From the NCBI GenBank assembly GCA_030848705.1, contig CM061243.1, positions 112,306,674 to 112,370,673 on the forward strand: 64,000 bases of DNA. Reading direction: 5' to 3'. The notes below the pieces were generated by a model. The model did no database searches. It had not been told where the DNA came from and worked only from the letters and a program-made list of their open reading frames with translations. Of the stretch, positions 30,667 through 41,554 are shown piece by piece; positions within the stretch are counted from its first letter, which is position 1; every line of letters starts with the position of its first letter. The stretch comes from Heracleum sosnowskyi. Lineage: Eukaryota; Streptophyta; Magnoliopsida; Apiales; Apiaceae. The translations under genes and the position numbers were made by a program.

Positions 30667-33600
30667 TCATCTGTGACTTCTTTGTGGCATAGTCTTCTTC
30701 CCTCTCTTGGAGTTGTTTTCCTCAATCTGGACCTGTAGCCTTCTGTAGAAGATTTTCTCCTCTTCATCTTGATCACCAAGCTTGGATTGCATCAGCTTTA
30801 GAGTTTGATTAGATGCCTTTTCCAGCTGATCTTCCATTCTGAAGAATCTTCTGCAATTGTCCTTGTCCTTAAACTCCATCATCCAATAAGGTTGAAGATG
30901 GATTTTCTTTCCTGTTGAGGGAACTCTAAGTATTCTGGGAAGAGCCTCAGGCTTGTTCCAGCTAGCCTTTAACTGACAGATTTTGGAGACCACCTCAGAC
31001 TTGGCTGTTTTGGTGAAACCAAAGTCCTTTTTCAAGCATCTAAACACTGAGAGTAGTGTTTGATAGTCTTCTCCTAAAATTCTGTAGAGAGGCCACACTT
31101 GTTCTCTACCACCCTTGAATGTGAACACTAGTCTTTCAGGCAACTTTTGAGAAGCTGCAATTCCCCTTACTTCCACCAGGTTGTCTAGGTCAAGATGTAG
31201 ACTGGATTCTTCCCTGATGTCAGCAATGTACATGCAGTCCTCTGGGTTTGCTGGGGGTTTCTGAGATTGTGGCTTTCTCACAAAAACAGGCTTTGCTTTG
31301 ACAGACCTCTTCTTTGTCTTCATTGGTTGGTCCTTCTCTAACAGGAACTTTGGAAAGTATGCCTCATCAAACTCAATTGGCTCTTCCTTTGGCTCAATTG
31401 GCTGATTGTGAAAATTGACAAGATGATCAGGATCACTGGCTAACTTTACCTCAAAAACTGGATTAGCAATTGTTGGAGGTGCAATAGGTATAGAAGAGTC
31501 TGATGCAGTACTCTGAGAATCAGCATTCTCAAAGGCTATGTTTCTCCTAGCTCTCTCTTTGGGTTGCCTTGTGCTCTTCTTTGAACTCATTTCCTCTCTA
31601 GTGCTCTCCTCTTGCTTCCTTTCTTCTTCATCTAGAGCTTGAGCTACTGCAAGAGATTGCATAGCTGCTTTTTCTGATTCCTCAGCCTTGGCTTCAGCAA
31701 AGTTTGGATGACCAGCCCAAACACAGATTTGTTGTCCATTCCTGTAGACAATTGCCCTTTGCTTCCTTATCTCATAATCATTGCTTTCCTTGCTTTTTGT
31801 GATGAGTGGACCAAGAAGCTTGTGCTCATCTGGATAAGGTGCAGGATAGAAAGTCCTTGCTATGTTTTTGCCCTTTGGTTTAGCAGGGGACTTGGGAGAT
31901 AGGCTTCTTTGAATTGTAGCTTGTTCCACATCCCTAGTGCATGAAGTTTGTCCTCTTTCTTTCCTTGGTCCTTGAGTGACTCCATGTAGAAGGGGCTCTT
32001 GGTGATAGAAAGAATTTGTCTGTGGCTCCCATTCCGTTGATGCTAGTACCATGGCATTCGTTGATGGCTGTTCCGTTGATGGATTTGAGTCCTTATTTTC
32101 AGTAATCTTCTTGAACTTTGCTTCTATGTTGGACCAATGTTCTTTGATTTGTTCTGCAAGTCTCATCCTCATAGAAGCTTCTTGTATAAGGTCAATACCA
32201 TCTTTTTGCTGCTTTCCAAGCTCCCCCATTGCTAATGGCTCCTTTGGTAGGGAAATGGCTGGGACCATAACCTTGGTAATCTGAATGTTTAGCTCCTTAG
32301 ATTTCTCCCCCTTTTTGTTATCATCAAAAGAGATGGCTGGGAGTCCTTGAGCTGCCACTAGCTGGGCCAATAGTTGAGTTTGTTTCTCCTGTTCCTTTTG
32401 CATCTGTGATAGAGTAGCTTCCACCTTGTCCACTCTAGAAGAGAGAGTCTTCAAGGAGGAATCCACTTCAGGTTCTTTAGAGAAAAACCTGTGCATCCTG
32501 GACACAGTGAGAAGAGGAAGCTTTTCATCTAGCCTCCTATCATTAGCAGCCCTAAGGTTGCTGATTGAATCCTTGATCTCTGTAGCTTCAATCCTTGTCT
32601 GCAACATTTGTAGCCTTTGAATTTCCAGAGAATCCATTATGGCTTTGTAGAATTTCTTGTCCCTTTCTCCTGCAGACTCATGAGCTAGATATGCTTCATT
32701 GTACTGCCTTGTGATAGCAGCATCCAAATTGCTTCTACCATGCATATCTTGAGAAAGCCAGTTTGGTGTAGGAGGCACCACAGAAGTCCCAGTCTGTGCA
32801 GTAGTGGCCACCTGTAGAGTGTCACCAAAGCTATCCTCACTATCAGAAAAATCAAAGTCTCCACTTGCTTCAGCTCCTGGAGGTAGATTGGTCAGGGCAT
32901 CCTTTGCTCTTTGCATTGATGCAGTTGTGTGAATTAGTTGTAGTGACCTCTCTGCCTCCACATTGCCCTGTTGAGCCAAAATTTGATAGGCTGACACAGG
33001 ATGAGTAAAGGTCTCAGGATCCAGGGAAATACTATCCAGAGTTTGCTGATAAACCTCTTGGAAAGTAAGTTCCCTTTCTCCCTCACTGACCTCCATTAAC
33101 TCATTAGCAATGGCTGCTTCCATCCTTATTTCTCCTGTAGTCCCTTCTCTCTCTCCACTCTGTTCTTGCATCATGGGCTCCCCATGGCTCACACCTCTCA
33201 CACCCTCACCTTCACCTTCTAAGGTGGAACTCTCAATCTCTCCTTTTGCCTGGCTGGAAGAAATAGCCAGCCTCTCACTCACATTCTCTCCTTTTGCCTG
33301 GCTGCAAGCCAGCCTCTCAGTTTCACTCCCTCTCAGTCCTAGAAGTGTCTCAACTACCACTAGATCATCTGCACTAGTTGTGGGAACAACTTGATTTTCA
33401 ATTAGAGGTGCAGAGTGAACTATCAACGGAATGGTAGTTTGAACTGTCAACGGTATGGATACCGTTGATGGAGAAACACTTGTCAACGAAATAGACTGTT
33501 TCGTTGATGAAGTCAAGAAAGCACTTTGAGAATGAGAAATTACAGTAGAGTCTGTGGTGATTGATTTTAGAGATTGTTCCACAGATCCCCTTGCAATTTC

Positions 33601-35133
33601 AGGAAAAATTGGTTGATGGCCCAACAAATCACTTAGCAAGTGATGGCCACCAGCTTCAGAGTGGGGCTTCTCCAAGATTAGAGTTGGAGAATCAGGAATA
33701 GATGTATGGATCATGTCCACATCCAAAGATTGAGTTGGTGAATTTGATGGAGATAATTCAAGATTGATGTTTAGAGAATGGGACTGTAACCCCAGAGTAA
33801 TGATAGGGGTTACATCAAACTGAATTTGAGAAACTGGAAGTGTTGCTTCCAGTGTGTGTGCACCCTGTGTACCCTTGGACTTTTGCTTCACTCTCCTTTG
33901 GTATTGGGAAAATGTAGACTGTGGGCTTGAAGTGTCCCTTACCCTTTTGGACTGTGCTCTAGGAGGAGAGCTTGTTTCAATAATCACATCCTTTTGGGAG
34001 GATGCAATTAGACTTGTGTTTAAATCCATGTTACTCATTGTGCCTTGTTGGGAAGACACAATGGGGCTTGGCTGGTACACACTAACCTGTCCTTCCTTAT
34101 CCTTGGGGTTTCTTTGATGTTCACCCCTTCCCTCACCTCTCACAACTCCAGACTCACTCCCCTTAGGTTGTGTGGTAGTTTTTACAACAGGTGCCTTTTG
34201 AGAAGCACCTGAGGTTGGCTTGGAGGTTTTCTTTGATTTTGGTTTTGTTGCTAGGGTAGGAGCCTGTTGGGTCACAGCTACAGACTCCATAGCAACATTG
34301 GAAGGTAAAACAGTAGAGGTGTTAGCTACACTAACAGGGATAGTAGTAGTTACCTCAATGATTGGCAGATACACCACTGGAACATCACCATTGTGGTTCA
34401 GCCTCAGTATGTCTGTCAATACTCTCTTTTCTTGCACAAAGCACTCAAACCTGGCATTAGGGTTAGAGATAACTAATGGTGCTGGACTAACATGGTTAGC
34501 CAACATCATCAGAAACCTAGCATAATAGATATTTTTCTTCCTATTTGCTTTGTCACCCAACTTAGCACCAATTTCATACATAAGTTGGGTGCTAAAGTTG
34601 TGATATCTATCATTTAGAAGCATGGTTAGGAGAATTAACATAGAGTTAGTTAATGCATCAAAATTACTAATCTTTCCAGAAAAGACCTTAATGAATGCAT
34701 CAGCTAAATAGTTGTATTCCCTAACCAAACCTCTCCTAATTATTCTACCCAGATTATCAGTAGGCAAAGAGTAGTTTATAGAATTTAGCATGGTAGTTAT
34801 TTCAGTGTTAGTAGGCAAAGCATCACAGTTATTATCAGGAATATGTAAACATGCTTGCAAAACATCAGAATTAACTATGTACTCATTACCTTGAAGAGTG
34901 AATTTTAGTGTGCAGTGTGTTCCACTATACTCACATGAGGTCCAAATTTCCTCGATTATCTCATTGTAGAGTGGTGTAGAGTGAAACATTGCATAGCTCA
35001 ACTTGCAATTCTTCATGAAATCCATCATTTTGAAGAACAGTCTGTTCGGGTTTTCCTTGACAACAAAAGGGATGGAGTTGTTCTTCTCATAGATGAACCC
35101 TCCAGCAGACATAAGCTTGACTATAGGTGCCAT
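30667..35133 (-). CDS. Third ORF of element G, intact (1488 aa), function unknown
   Basis: Starts at ATG 35133 (MAPIVKLMSAGG) after a CT-rich plant-like leader. Residues about 25-260 align motif by motif with the N-terminal domain of the element A ORF: helix ending FHSTPLYNEIIEEIWTSC, then EYIVNSDVLQACLHIP, then a block around NFDALTNSMLILLTMLLND and KKNIYYARFLMMLANHV. A long Ser/Thr/Pro/Gln-rich disordered section follows (about 265-800), then a coiled coil (about 830-930) ending in SFDDNKKGE. After a Lys/Glu-rich section comes a C-terminal domain (about 1300-1470) containing RLVFTFKGGREQVWPLYRIL. No membrane segment or signal peptide. Same architecture as A and E despite little overall identity, so it is a lineage-wide protein of unknown role. 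Confidence 0.88.
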   Translation of the reverse strand: MAPIVKLMSAGGFIYEKNNSIPFVVKENPNRLFFKMMDFMKNCKLSYAMFHSTPLYNEIIEEIWTSCEYSGTHCTLKFTLQGNEYIVNSDVLQACLHIPDNNCDALPTNTEITTMLNSINYSLPTDNLGRIIRRGLVREYNYLADAFIKVFSGKISNFDALTNSMLILLTMLLNDRYHNFSTQLMYEIGAKLGDKANRKKNIYYARFLMMLANHVSPAPLVISNPNARFECFVQEKRVLTDILRLNHNGDVPVVYLPIIEVTTTIPVSVANTSTVLPSNVAMESVAVTQQAPTLATKPKSKKTSKPTSGASQKAPVVKTTTQPKGSESGVVRGEGRGEHQRNPKDKEGQVSVYQPSPIVSSQQGTMSNMDLNTSLIASSQKDVIIETSSPPRAQSKRVRDTSSPQSTFSQYQRRVKQKSKGTQGAHTLEATLPVSQIQFDVTPIITLGLQSHSLNINLELSPSNSPTQSLDVDMIHTSIPDSPTLILEKPHSEAGGHHLLSDLLGHQPIFPEIARGSVEQSLKSITTDSTVISHSQSAFLTSSTKQSISLTSVSPSTVSIPLTVQTTIPLIVHSAPLIENQVVPTTSADDLVVVETLLGLRGSETERLACSQAKGENVSERLAISSSQAKGEIESSTLEGEGEGVRGVSHGEPMMQEQSGEREGTTGEIRMEAAIANELMEVSEGERELTFQEVYQQTLDSISLDPETFTHPVSAYQILAQQGNVEAERSLQLIHTTASMQRAKDALTNLPPGAEASGDFDFSDSEDSFGDTLQVATTAQTGTSVVPPTPNWLSQDMHGRSNLDAAITRQYNEAYLAHESAGERDKKFYKAIMDSLEIQRLQMLQTRIEATEIKDSISNLRAANDRRLDEKLPLLTVSRMHRFFSKEPEVDSSLKTLSSRVDKVEATLSQMQKEQEKQTQLLAQLVAAQGLPAISFDDNKKGEKSKELNIQITKVMVPAISLPKEPLAMGELGKQQKDGIDLIQEASMRMRLAEQIKEHWSNIEAKFKKITENKDSNPSTEQPSTNAMVLASTEWEPQTNSFYHQEPLLHGVTQGPRKERGQTSCTRDVEQATIQRSLSPKSPAKPKGKNIARTFYPAPYPDEHKLLGPLITKSKESNDYEIRKQRAIVYRNGQQICVWAGHPNFAEAKAEESEKAAMQSLAVAQALDEEERKQEESTREEMSSKKSTRQPKERARRNIAFENADSQSTASDSSIPIAPPTIANPVFEVKLASDPDHLVNFHNQPIEPKEEPIEFDEAYFPKFLLEKDQPMKTKKRSVKAKPVFVRKPQSQKPPANPEDCMYIADIREESSLHLDLDNLVEVRGIAASQKLPERLVFTFKGGREQVWPLYRILGEDYQTLLSVFRCLKKDFGFTKTAKSEVVSKICQLKASWNKPEALPRILRVPSTGKKIHLQPYWMMEFKDKDNCRRFFRMEDQLEKASNQTLKLMQSKLGDQDEEEKIFYRRLQVQIEENNSKRGKKTMPQRSHR
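32304..32317 (-). other. Internal polypurine tract in the third ORF of G
   Basis: Complement of CAAAAAGGGGGAGA, encoding the KKGE of DDNKKGE. Same position relative to the coiled coil as in A (10901-10914). Confidence 0.5.
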
Positions 35134-35678
35134 TGTTGATTAAAAGAAAGCTTCGAACTGAATTGCTTGTTAGAGAGAAGAAGAGAGAAAAAGCCTTTGG
35201 AATTTTTGAGAACAGGTAAAAAGAAATAATGAAAATAAAATTTCTTAAATACTCCCCCAAAAATTCTCAGAAAATGAATCCAATAATAAATGTAAATTAC
35301 TGGATTGGCTTAAAAATATAACCGTTACTCTTAAAGTATTACCATGATTTATACTTACAGGGGTGTATGCATAGATCGTGGTAAAAGACGTGTTAAAATT
35401 TCAACGGTTCAGATTAAAAGCGCTTTATATCAACGAATCAGAATTGGGCGTTTAAGGTCCCGTCTATTTCGTTGATAAAGCTGCGTTTCGTTGATACAAA
35501 AGAACTATCAACGAAACACCCAGAAGAAGTGCTAAGACTGTCAACGAAATGGTGCATTCCGTTGGCATAGTAATTTTGACTTAGACAAAATTTTTTACCT
35601 TTTCCTGAGAAAATTAATTCACAGAAAAACATAGCAAATTTCTGGCTGCATATTAACTTGCAAATATCTCAAAACTAA
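35134..35678 (-). other. Spacer between pol and third ORF of element G
   Basis: 545 bp, much shorter than the 1.5-kb spacer of family 1. The pol side has a cluster of the family-3 word (35430, 35467, 35486, 35507, 35539, 35560). The ORF side is a leader rich in CT on the coding strand, with a TATTTAAG sequence near 35245 that could be a TATA element. No ORF of its own. Confidence 0.6.
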
Positions 35679-38596
35679 TTAAGAGAAATTTAGCATACCT
35701 AGCTCACTTACTAATCTTGAGAATGTTGATTCATCAAGTGGCTTGGTAAAGATGTCTGCAAGTTGTTGTTCACTTGGAACAAAATGTAACTCCACAGTAC
35801 CATTCATAACATGTTCTCTAATGAAATGGTACTTGATGTCAATGTGCTTGGTTCTTGAATGCTGCACTGGATTCTCAGTAATGGCAATGGCACTAGTGTT
35901 GTCACAGAAAATAGGAATTTTCTCAACTCTTAATCCATAATCAAGTAGTTGGTTTTTCATCCATAAAATCTGTGCACAACAACTTCCAGCTGCAATATAC
36001 TCAGCCTCAGCTGTGGAGGTAGAAACTGAGTTTTGTTTCTTGCTGAACCATGACACAAGCTTGTTTCCTAGGAATTGACAGGTTCCAGTTGTACTTTTCC
36101 TGTCAATTTTACATCCTGCAAAATCTGCATCTGAATAACCAATTAGTTCAAAACCAGATTCTCTAGGATACCAAATGCCAAGGTTTGGTGTTCCTTTGAG
36201 ATATCTGAAAATTCTTTTAATAGCAACTAAATGGGATTCTCTAGGATCAGCCTGAAATCTAGCACATAGACATGTAGCAAACATAATATCAGGTCTACTA
36301 GCTGTTAAATATAAAAGTGAGCCTACCATGCCTCTGTATCTTGAAATGTCCACAGATTTTTCCTTAGTATTCAATTCAAGTTTGGTGGCAGTAGGCATGG
36401 GAGTTTTGGCAGGAAAGCATTCCATTAGGTTAAACTTCTTTAATAAATCATGAATGTATTTTGTTTGACTAATGAAAATGCCTTCATTAACTTGCTTTAC
36501 TTGAAGACCAAGAAAGTAAGTTAATTCTCCCATCATGCTCATTTCATACTTACTTTGCATAAGCTTGGCAAACTTTTGACAAAGTTTCACATCTGTAGAC
36601 CCAAAGATTATATCATCTACATAAATTTGAACAAGTAAAGTAGAGCCATTTACAACCCTGTGAAAAAGAGTTTTATCTACAGTACCTCTAGTGAAATGAT
36701 TCTCAAGGAGGAACTGTGAGAGAGTGTCATACCAGGCTCTAGGTGCTTGTTTCAAACCATAGAGTGCTTTGAGAAGGAAGTACACATAGTCTGGAAAATC
36801 ATCATCTTCAAAACCAGGAGGTTGACTTACATACACCTCCTCTTCCAATTCCCCATTTAGAAAAGCACTCTTCACATCCATTTGATAGACCTTGAAATTG
36901 GCATGGGCTGCATAGGCTAGGAAAATCCTTATTGCTTCTAGTCTTGCAACAGGAGCAAAGGTTTCATCAAAATCAATTCCCTCTTCCTGTGAGTAGCCTT
37001 TTGCAACCAGTCTAGCTTTGTTCCTTGTGACTATGCCATTTTCATCCATCTTGTTTCTGAACACCCACTTTGTGCCTATAACACTCCTGTCATTAGGCCT
37101 GGGCACCAGCTTCCAAACATTGTTTCTCTCAAATTGGTTTAGCTCTTCTTGCATGGCTAAAACCCAATCTGGATCTAGAAGTGCATCCTCAACTTTCTTT
37201 GGCTCATCTTGAGACAGAAAGCTACTATATAGACATTCTTCTTGAGTTGCTCTTCTAGTTTGGACTTTTGAAGAAACATCACCTATAATAAGTTCAAAGG
37301 GATGATCTTTAGTCCATTTTCTTGAGGGAGGTAGATTTGCTCTTGAAGACGTAGCTTCATGATCATGATTGCCTTGATTGTATATTTGTCCTTGAGAAAC
37401 TCCCCCTGAGTTTGTTGTCCCTAAGTGATCACTTCTAGAAGTATTCCTATGACTATCAACGGTATGACCGTTTTGGCTGTCAACGAAACGCTCATTCTGA
37501 CTGTCAACGAATCCACCATCATGACTGTCAACGAAATGACCATTTGGCCTACTAGCAGCTATTCTTTTCAATCTTAATGCAGCAATTTCATCTTCACTGC
37601 TGCTTTCATCTGTGCTAGATACAACAACTTTAGGCTGTTTCTCAGTAGCCTTATCATGATTCACTTGATCTCCTTCCTCATTTTCAAAAGAAAGACTTTC
37701 ATGGAAACCTTCATCACAGAGACCTTGGATTTTGAGATCATCAAAAACAACATGTACAGATTCCATAACAATGTTGATTCTGAGATTATAGACTCTGTAA
37801 GCTTTCCCTGCTGCATATCCCACAAATATTGCTTCATCTGCCTTTGCTTCAAATTTCCCCAAATGCTCAGCTTGATTTCTCAGAACAAAGCACTTGCATC
37901 CAAAGACATGAAGAAAATCCAATAGTGGCTTCTTTCTTTTGAGTAACTGATAAGGGGTCATTCCTTTGGCCTGATTAATCAAAGAAATATTTTGAGTAAA
38001 GCAAGCTGTGTTAACTGCCTCAGCCCAAAAATATGTAGGTAACTTTGATTCATCTAGCATTGTCCTTGCAGCTTCAATAAGTGTTCTGTTTTTCCTTTCA
38101 ACTACACCATTTTGCTGTGGTGTTCTTGCTGCTGAAAACTCATGCAAAATACCATTTTCTTCACAGAACACCTTCATGCTTGAATTCTTGAATTCTGTCC
38201 CATTGTCACTCCTAATCCTTCTTACTTTGAAATCAGGATGATTGCTTACCATCTTGATGTGATTGATAATGATTTCACTTGCCTCATCTTTAGAGTGCAA
38301 AAAGAAAGTCCATGTAAATCTAGAAAAATCATCAACAATCACAAGACAGTATTTCTTCTTTGAGATGGACATAACATTTACAGGGCCAAATAGGTCCATA
38401 TGAAGCAATTCAAGCTGCTGGACGATTGATGACTCTGTCTTGCTTTTGAATGATGCCTTCTTCTGTTTTCCCTTTTGACAGGCATCACACAAACCATCCT
38501 TGGAGAACTCCACTTGTGGAATTCCTCTAGCAAGATCTTTCCTCACCAAATCATTCATAACTTTGAAATTCAGATGGGATAATTTCTTGTGCCATA
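35679..38596 (-). pseudogene. pol: Pol of element G, main piece (integrase, RT, RNase H)
   Basis: Reads from the pre-integrase zinc finger (WHKKLSHL; CDACQKGKQ) through integrase (HMDLFGPV, RSDNGTEF, VVERKNRTLIEA), a spacer with four FVDS/TVDS repeats, RT (MDVKSAFLNG; YVDDIIFGST) and RNase H (SDADFAGCKID, STAEAEYIAA) without a stop. It is separated from its protease (44145-44593) by the insertion of H at 38601. Apart from H it looks functional. Confidence 0.93.
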
Positions 38597-38601
38597 ACCA
38601 A
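38597..38601. repeat. Target-site duplication of element H, left copy
   Basis: accaa, repeated at 44140-44144. It lies in the codons just before the integrase zinc-finger motif of G. Confidence 0.95.
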
Positions 38602-40048
38602 TGTTACGACCAAACTCAACACGCAAGTGCACGTGGTCACAAGTAATATAGAGATAAGTAGGATTCGTTCCCAAAGAGACTGGTTTAGGTTGTTATAGTC
38701 GTGTACCTATGCAACAATGTATGGTTTTTATTCACTGCTAAGACAATTAACAAGATAGGGTTTTGAATAACTAAGATTAACTATGAAGCAATTTAATAAA
38801 ATAAGAATTACTTAACTAACAAGAATTGGAATCGAATTACTTATGCAGAGAAAACATGGGATCCTAACTTCATTAAATACTTTGCTTAGATCTGACACCT
38901 TTAATCACTATATGCAATTGTTATGATATCTGATCGGATAACACGAATCAAATACACGCTACCTGTCGGCATACGTATATCAAACTACCCATACATCCAC
39001 AAAAGAGATAGAAGATGAATAGACACCAATTATGTTTAGACCCTATATGTCTATAGAATTTGAAAACATAACGGTTGAGGAACTAGTTATCCATAAAGAT
39101 CACACAGGGTAATATAAGTATTTTCATCTTATACTACGAATCATATTGATAAACGAATATGAACCTATGCTAGCATGGCAAGTTCTAAATCTCAAGATCC
39201 ACTTTCGCTTCACAAGAGATTAACAAATTAGATGTTCGCGACGCATCTATCAATTAAGCTTAACCATACGAGGATATCAATTATACATCACACACAGATC
39301 TTTAAAGCATCAAGATACTAAACTACATAAATAATTCCGTTAGAATCCCACGACGACGATTAGTTCATAATCGAACCGTTCATCATCGTGGGTTCTGATG
39401 ATAACATTATAATAATAAGTCTGTAAAAACTGAATAGAATAACTAGGGTTTAGAAAGAACAAACGAGAATTCAAGTATCGCCTAATTTAGAAGAGTACAA
39501 AGATTAGATGAAAAACTAGGTCTTCTTAAATCAGCCGTCTTCTTCTTATTCTCTCCGGTGGATGGTTATGAATATATATATCTTGATATATCTCTGTATA
39601 TCCCCTAGAAAACGTCCACCAAATACTTATAAAGTCTTAAGGCTAACAAATATGGCATGTTTCCTTTTCTGATCACAAAACAGCAAATTTCAGTATTTTT
39701 TCTGGCGCGGGCGCGCGGACTGTGGCGCGGGCGCGCGGAGCTTTCTGTCAAGTGTGGCGCGGGCGCGCGGGAAATGGCGCGGGCGCGCGGGGATTTCTGT
39801 CCAGAATTCCTTTCTCTTCGCGTGAGCTGTAAGATCGTCAGAATCGGACTTGTAGAACTCCAGATATGGCCAAAACAGTGAAGACTGCGCAACCTACCCG
39901 GAAAATCCGAATTTTAATCAAATTAACCTCCAACTCTTGGTTCTGCAAAACTTAATGAAAACACATTAAACACACCACATACTTGAGTTCAAGTCATCAA
40001 TTTAAGCCGATATGAAGCATTCCAAGTGGATATAAAATCCACTTATCA
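38602..40048 (-). repeat. 3' LTR of element H
   Basis: 1447 bp; in element sense TGATAAGTGG...TAACA. The first bases form a palindrome (ccaagtggatataaaatccact on the plus strand, 40022-40044). From about 38640 on it matches the other LTR without indels (offset 4091). The outermost ~37 bases do not match it. Confidence 0.93.
39703..39790. repeat. Four GC-rich 16-bp repeats in the H LTR
   Basis: tggcgcgggcgcgcgg at 39703, 39723, 39755 and 39775 (spacing 20, 32, 20), an island of CpG in an AT-rich LTR. Duplicate island at 43794-43881 in the other LTR. The third copy runs into GCGCGGGAAAT, which fits an E2F-like site. Confidence 0.92.
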
Positions 40049-41554
40049 CACCCCCAAACTTAAACCGATGCTTGTCCTCAAGCATAAACAATATAACTAT
40101 ATACAACTAACTAGTACCACTTCCGTAGGTGATCACGGTTGCATTTGGCATATGCAACAAGCCCTTTAAACCCCTAGATAGCCCTAGTGGACGAGTAAGG
40201 TCTCGTGAGGGCCTATAGCGAATGTACCCACAAAATCCATCTACTCATGCAACTAACAATCCAATGCATGTATGCAACTAATATGAAAATGCAACGATCC
40301 CTTCAAACCAACCAAAACAAATTAACAAGCCAACATCTCAAAGAACACAGTCTTCCAAACAGAGTTCGACCAAATTCCCATCGACCAACAAGACAAACAC
40401 AGAAACGTGCGTGTGTGCAATGCTCACCAATATACTCCCAAACTAAATCAAGACCATATCATATTCTTCACCAAAACAACCACAAGCTTATAAATAGAAT
40501 GAACTCTAGACACAAGAAACCACTTAAAGACACCTCAACCTTGACTTGAGTTAAACAGGAAATCATGCTTTATTATTTAAAAACATGCTTATTTGACCGT
40601 GCAATGGCTGAGACCCCTAAAGGCTTATACAATAATACCCATGTAGCGAGCTTTAGGTTAGTGGATCCCAGACCGGCAAAGTCTTAGGTCACTAGGCACA
40701 AAGTCCCCTAGAACTTAATTGCTCGAGTATTAAAGAGCTCAACCTGATCAATTCTGCATAAACACAACTAATACAACTTTTTTTTTTTTCTATTTCTTTT
40801 TTCTTTTTCTATTTTTTTTTTCTCTCTTTTTTTTTATTTCGGAATGAGTGCGCTTTGCCTTTTTCTCATCCCACCCTAGACTACTCATCTTTTCAATGAG
40901 CCGGCTACTAGCCATTTGACACCTAGCCATTATTGACAATTAGCATGATATCCCTGTTTTCCCCCAAACTTAGACTTAAGTGCTTCTTTCAGTTTCAAGA
41001 GAATAGAAAACATTCTAAATATAAGCAAGTGGTTAAATTCTGACTTCCAAACACACATGATCTGATCAAATTCAAAAGCAACCAATGAGACTTGTGAATT
41101 TACAATTGTTTCTGGCATGCAAGTCAATTTCTTAGAAACTTAATCAGCTCTCTATTCATCATAACCACACTCCAATCAACATCGACTCACCAACGGAAAT
41201 AGTCAAGTCCTAAGAGATCATGAAATATGCATGCTATGCAAATGCAACTAAATGGACTCACATAATAGATAAACAAAAATGCAAAACAGAATGCTCTATA
41301 TGACAAAACATGCAAAGATATGAATGAAACTAACTAAAAATGCAATATGAATCCTATATGAATCCTACATGAGACACACACTAACACTACCAACCCACAC
41401 ATCACCCCCAAACTTAAAATATTCAATGTCCCCATTGAATGGAAGTAAATACAAGGGATAGTAGGAAACATACCTAAAAATACCGAAACACGTGGGTTGC
41501 CTCCCACGAAGCGCTTGTTTAGAGTCAATTAGCTTGACTACGTCCAAGTCTCCA
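40049..41554 (-). other. 3' non-coding interior of element H
   Basis: Begins with the polypurine tract (complement of TTAAGTTTGGGGGTG, 40049-40063). The same 15-mer recurs at 41403-41417 and a shorter version at 40961-40970. A T/C-rich homopolymer-like tract lies at 40779-40838. Several short ORFs here have no domain and are not called. Confidence 0.7.

Noticed and set aside
30667..35133. Reading the third ORF of G as a host gene trapped between elements
   Set aside because: It is inside the LTR pair in sense orientation, abuts the polypurine tract, and shares architecture with the same-position ORFs of A and E.
39605..39892. 95-codon ORF in the H LTR (and copy at 43696-43983)
   Set aside because: Arg/Pro-rich reading of the GC repeat island; present twice only because the LTR is present twice.
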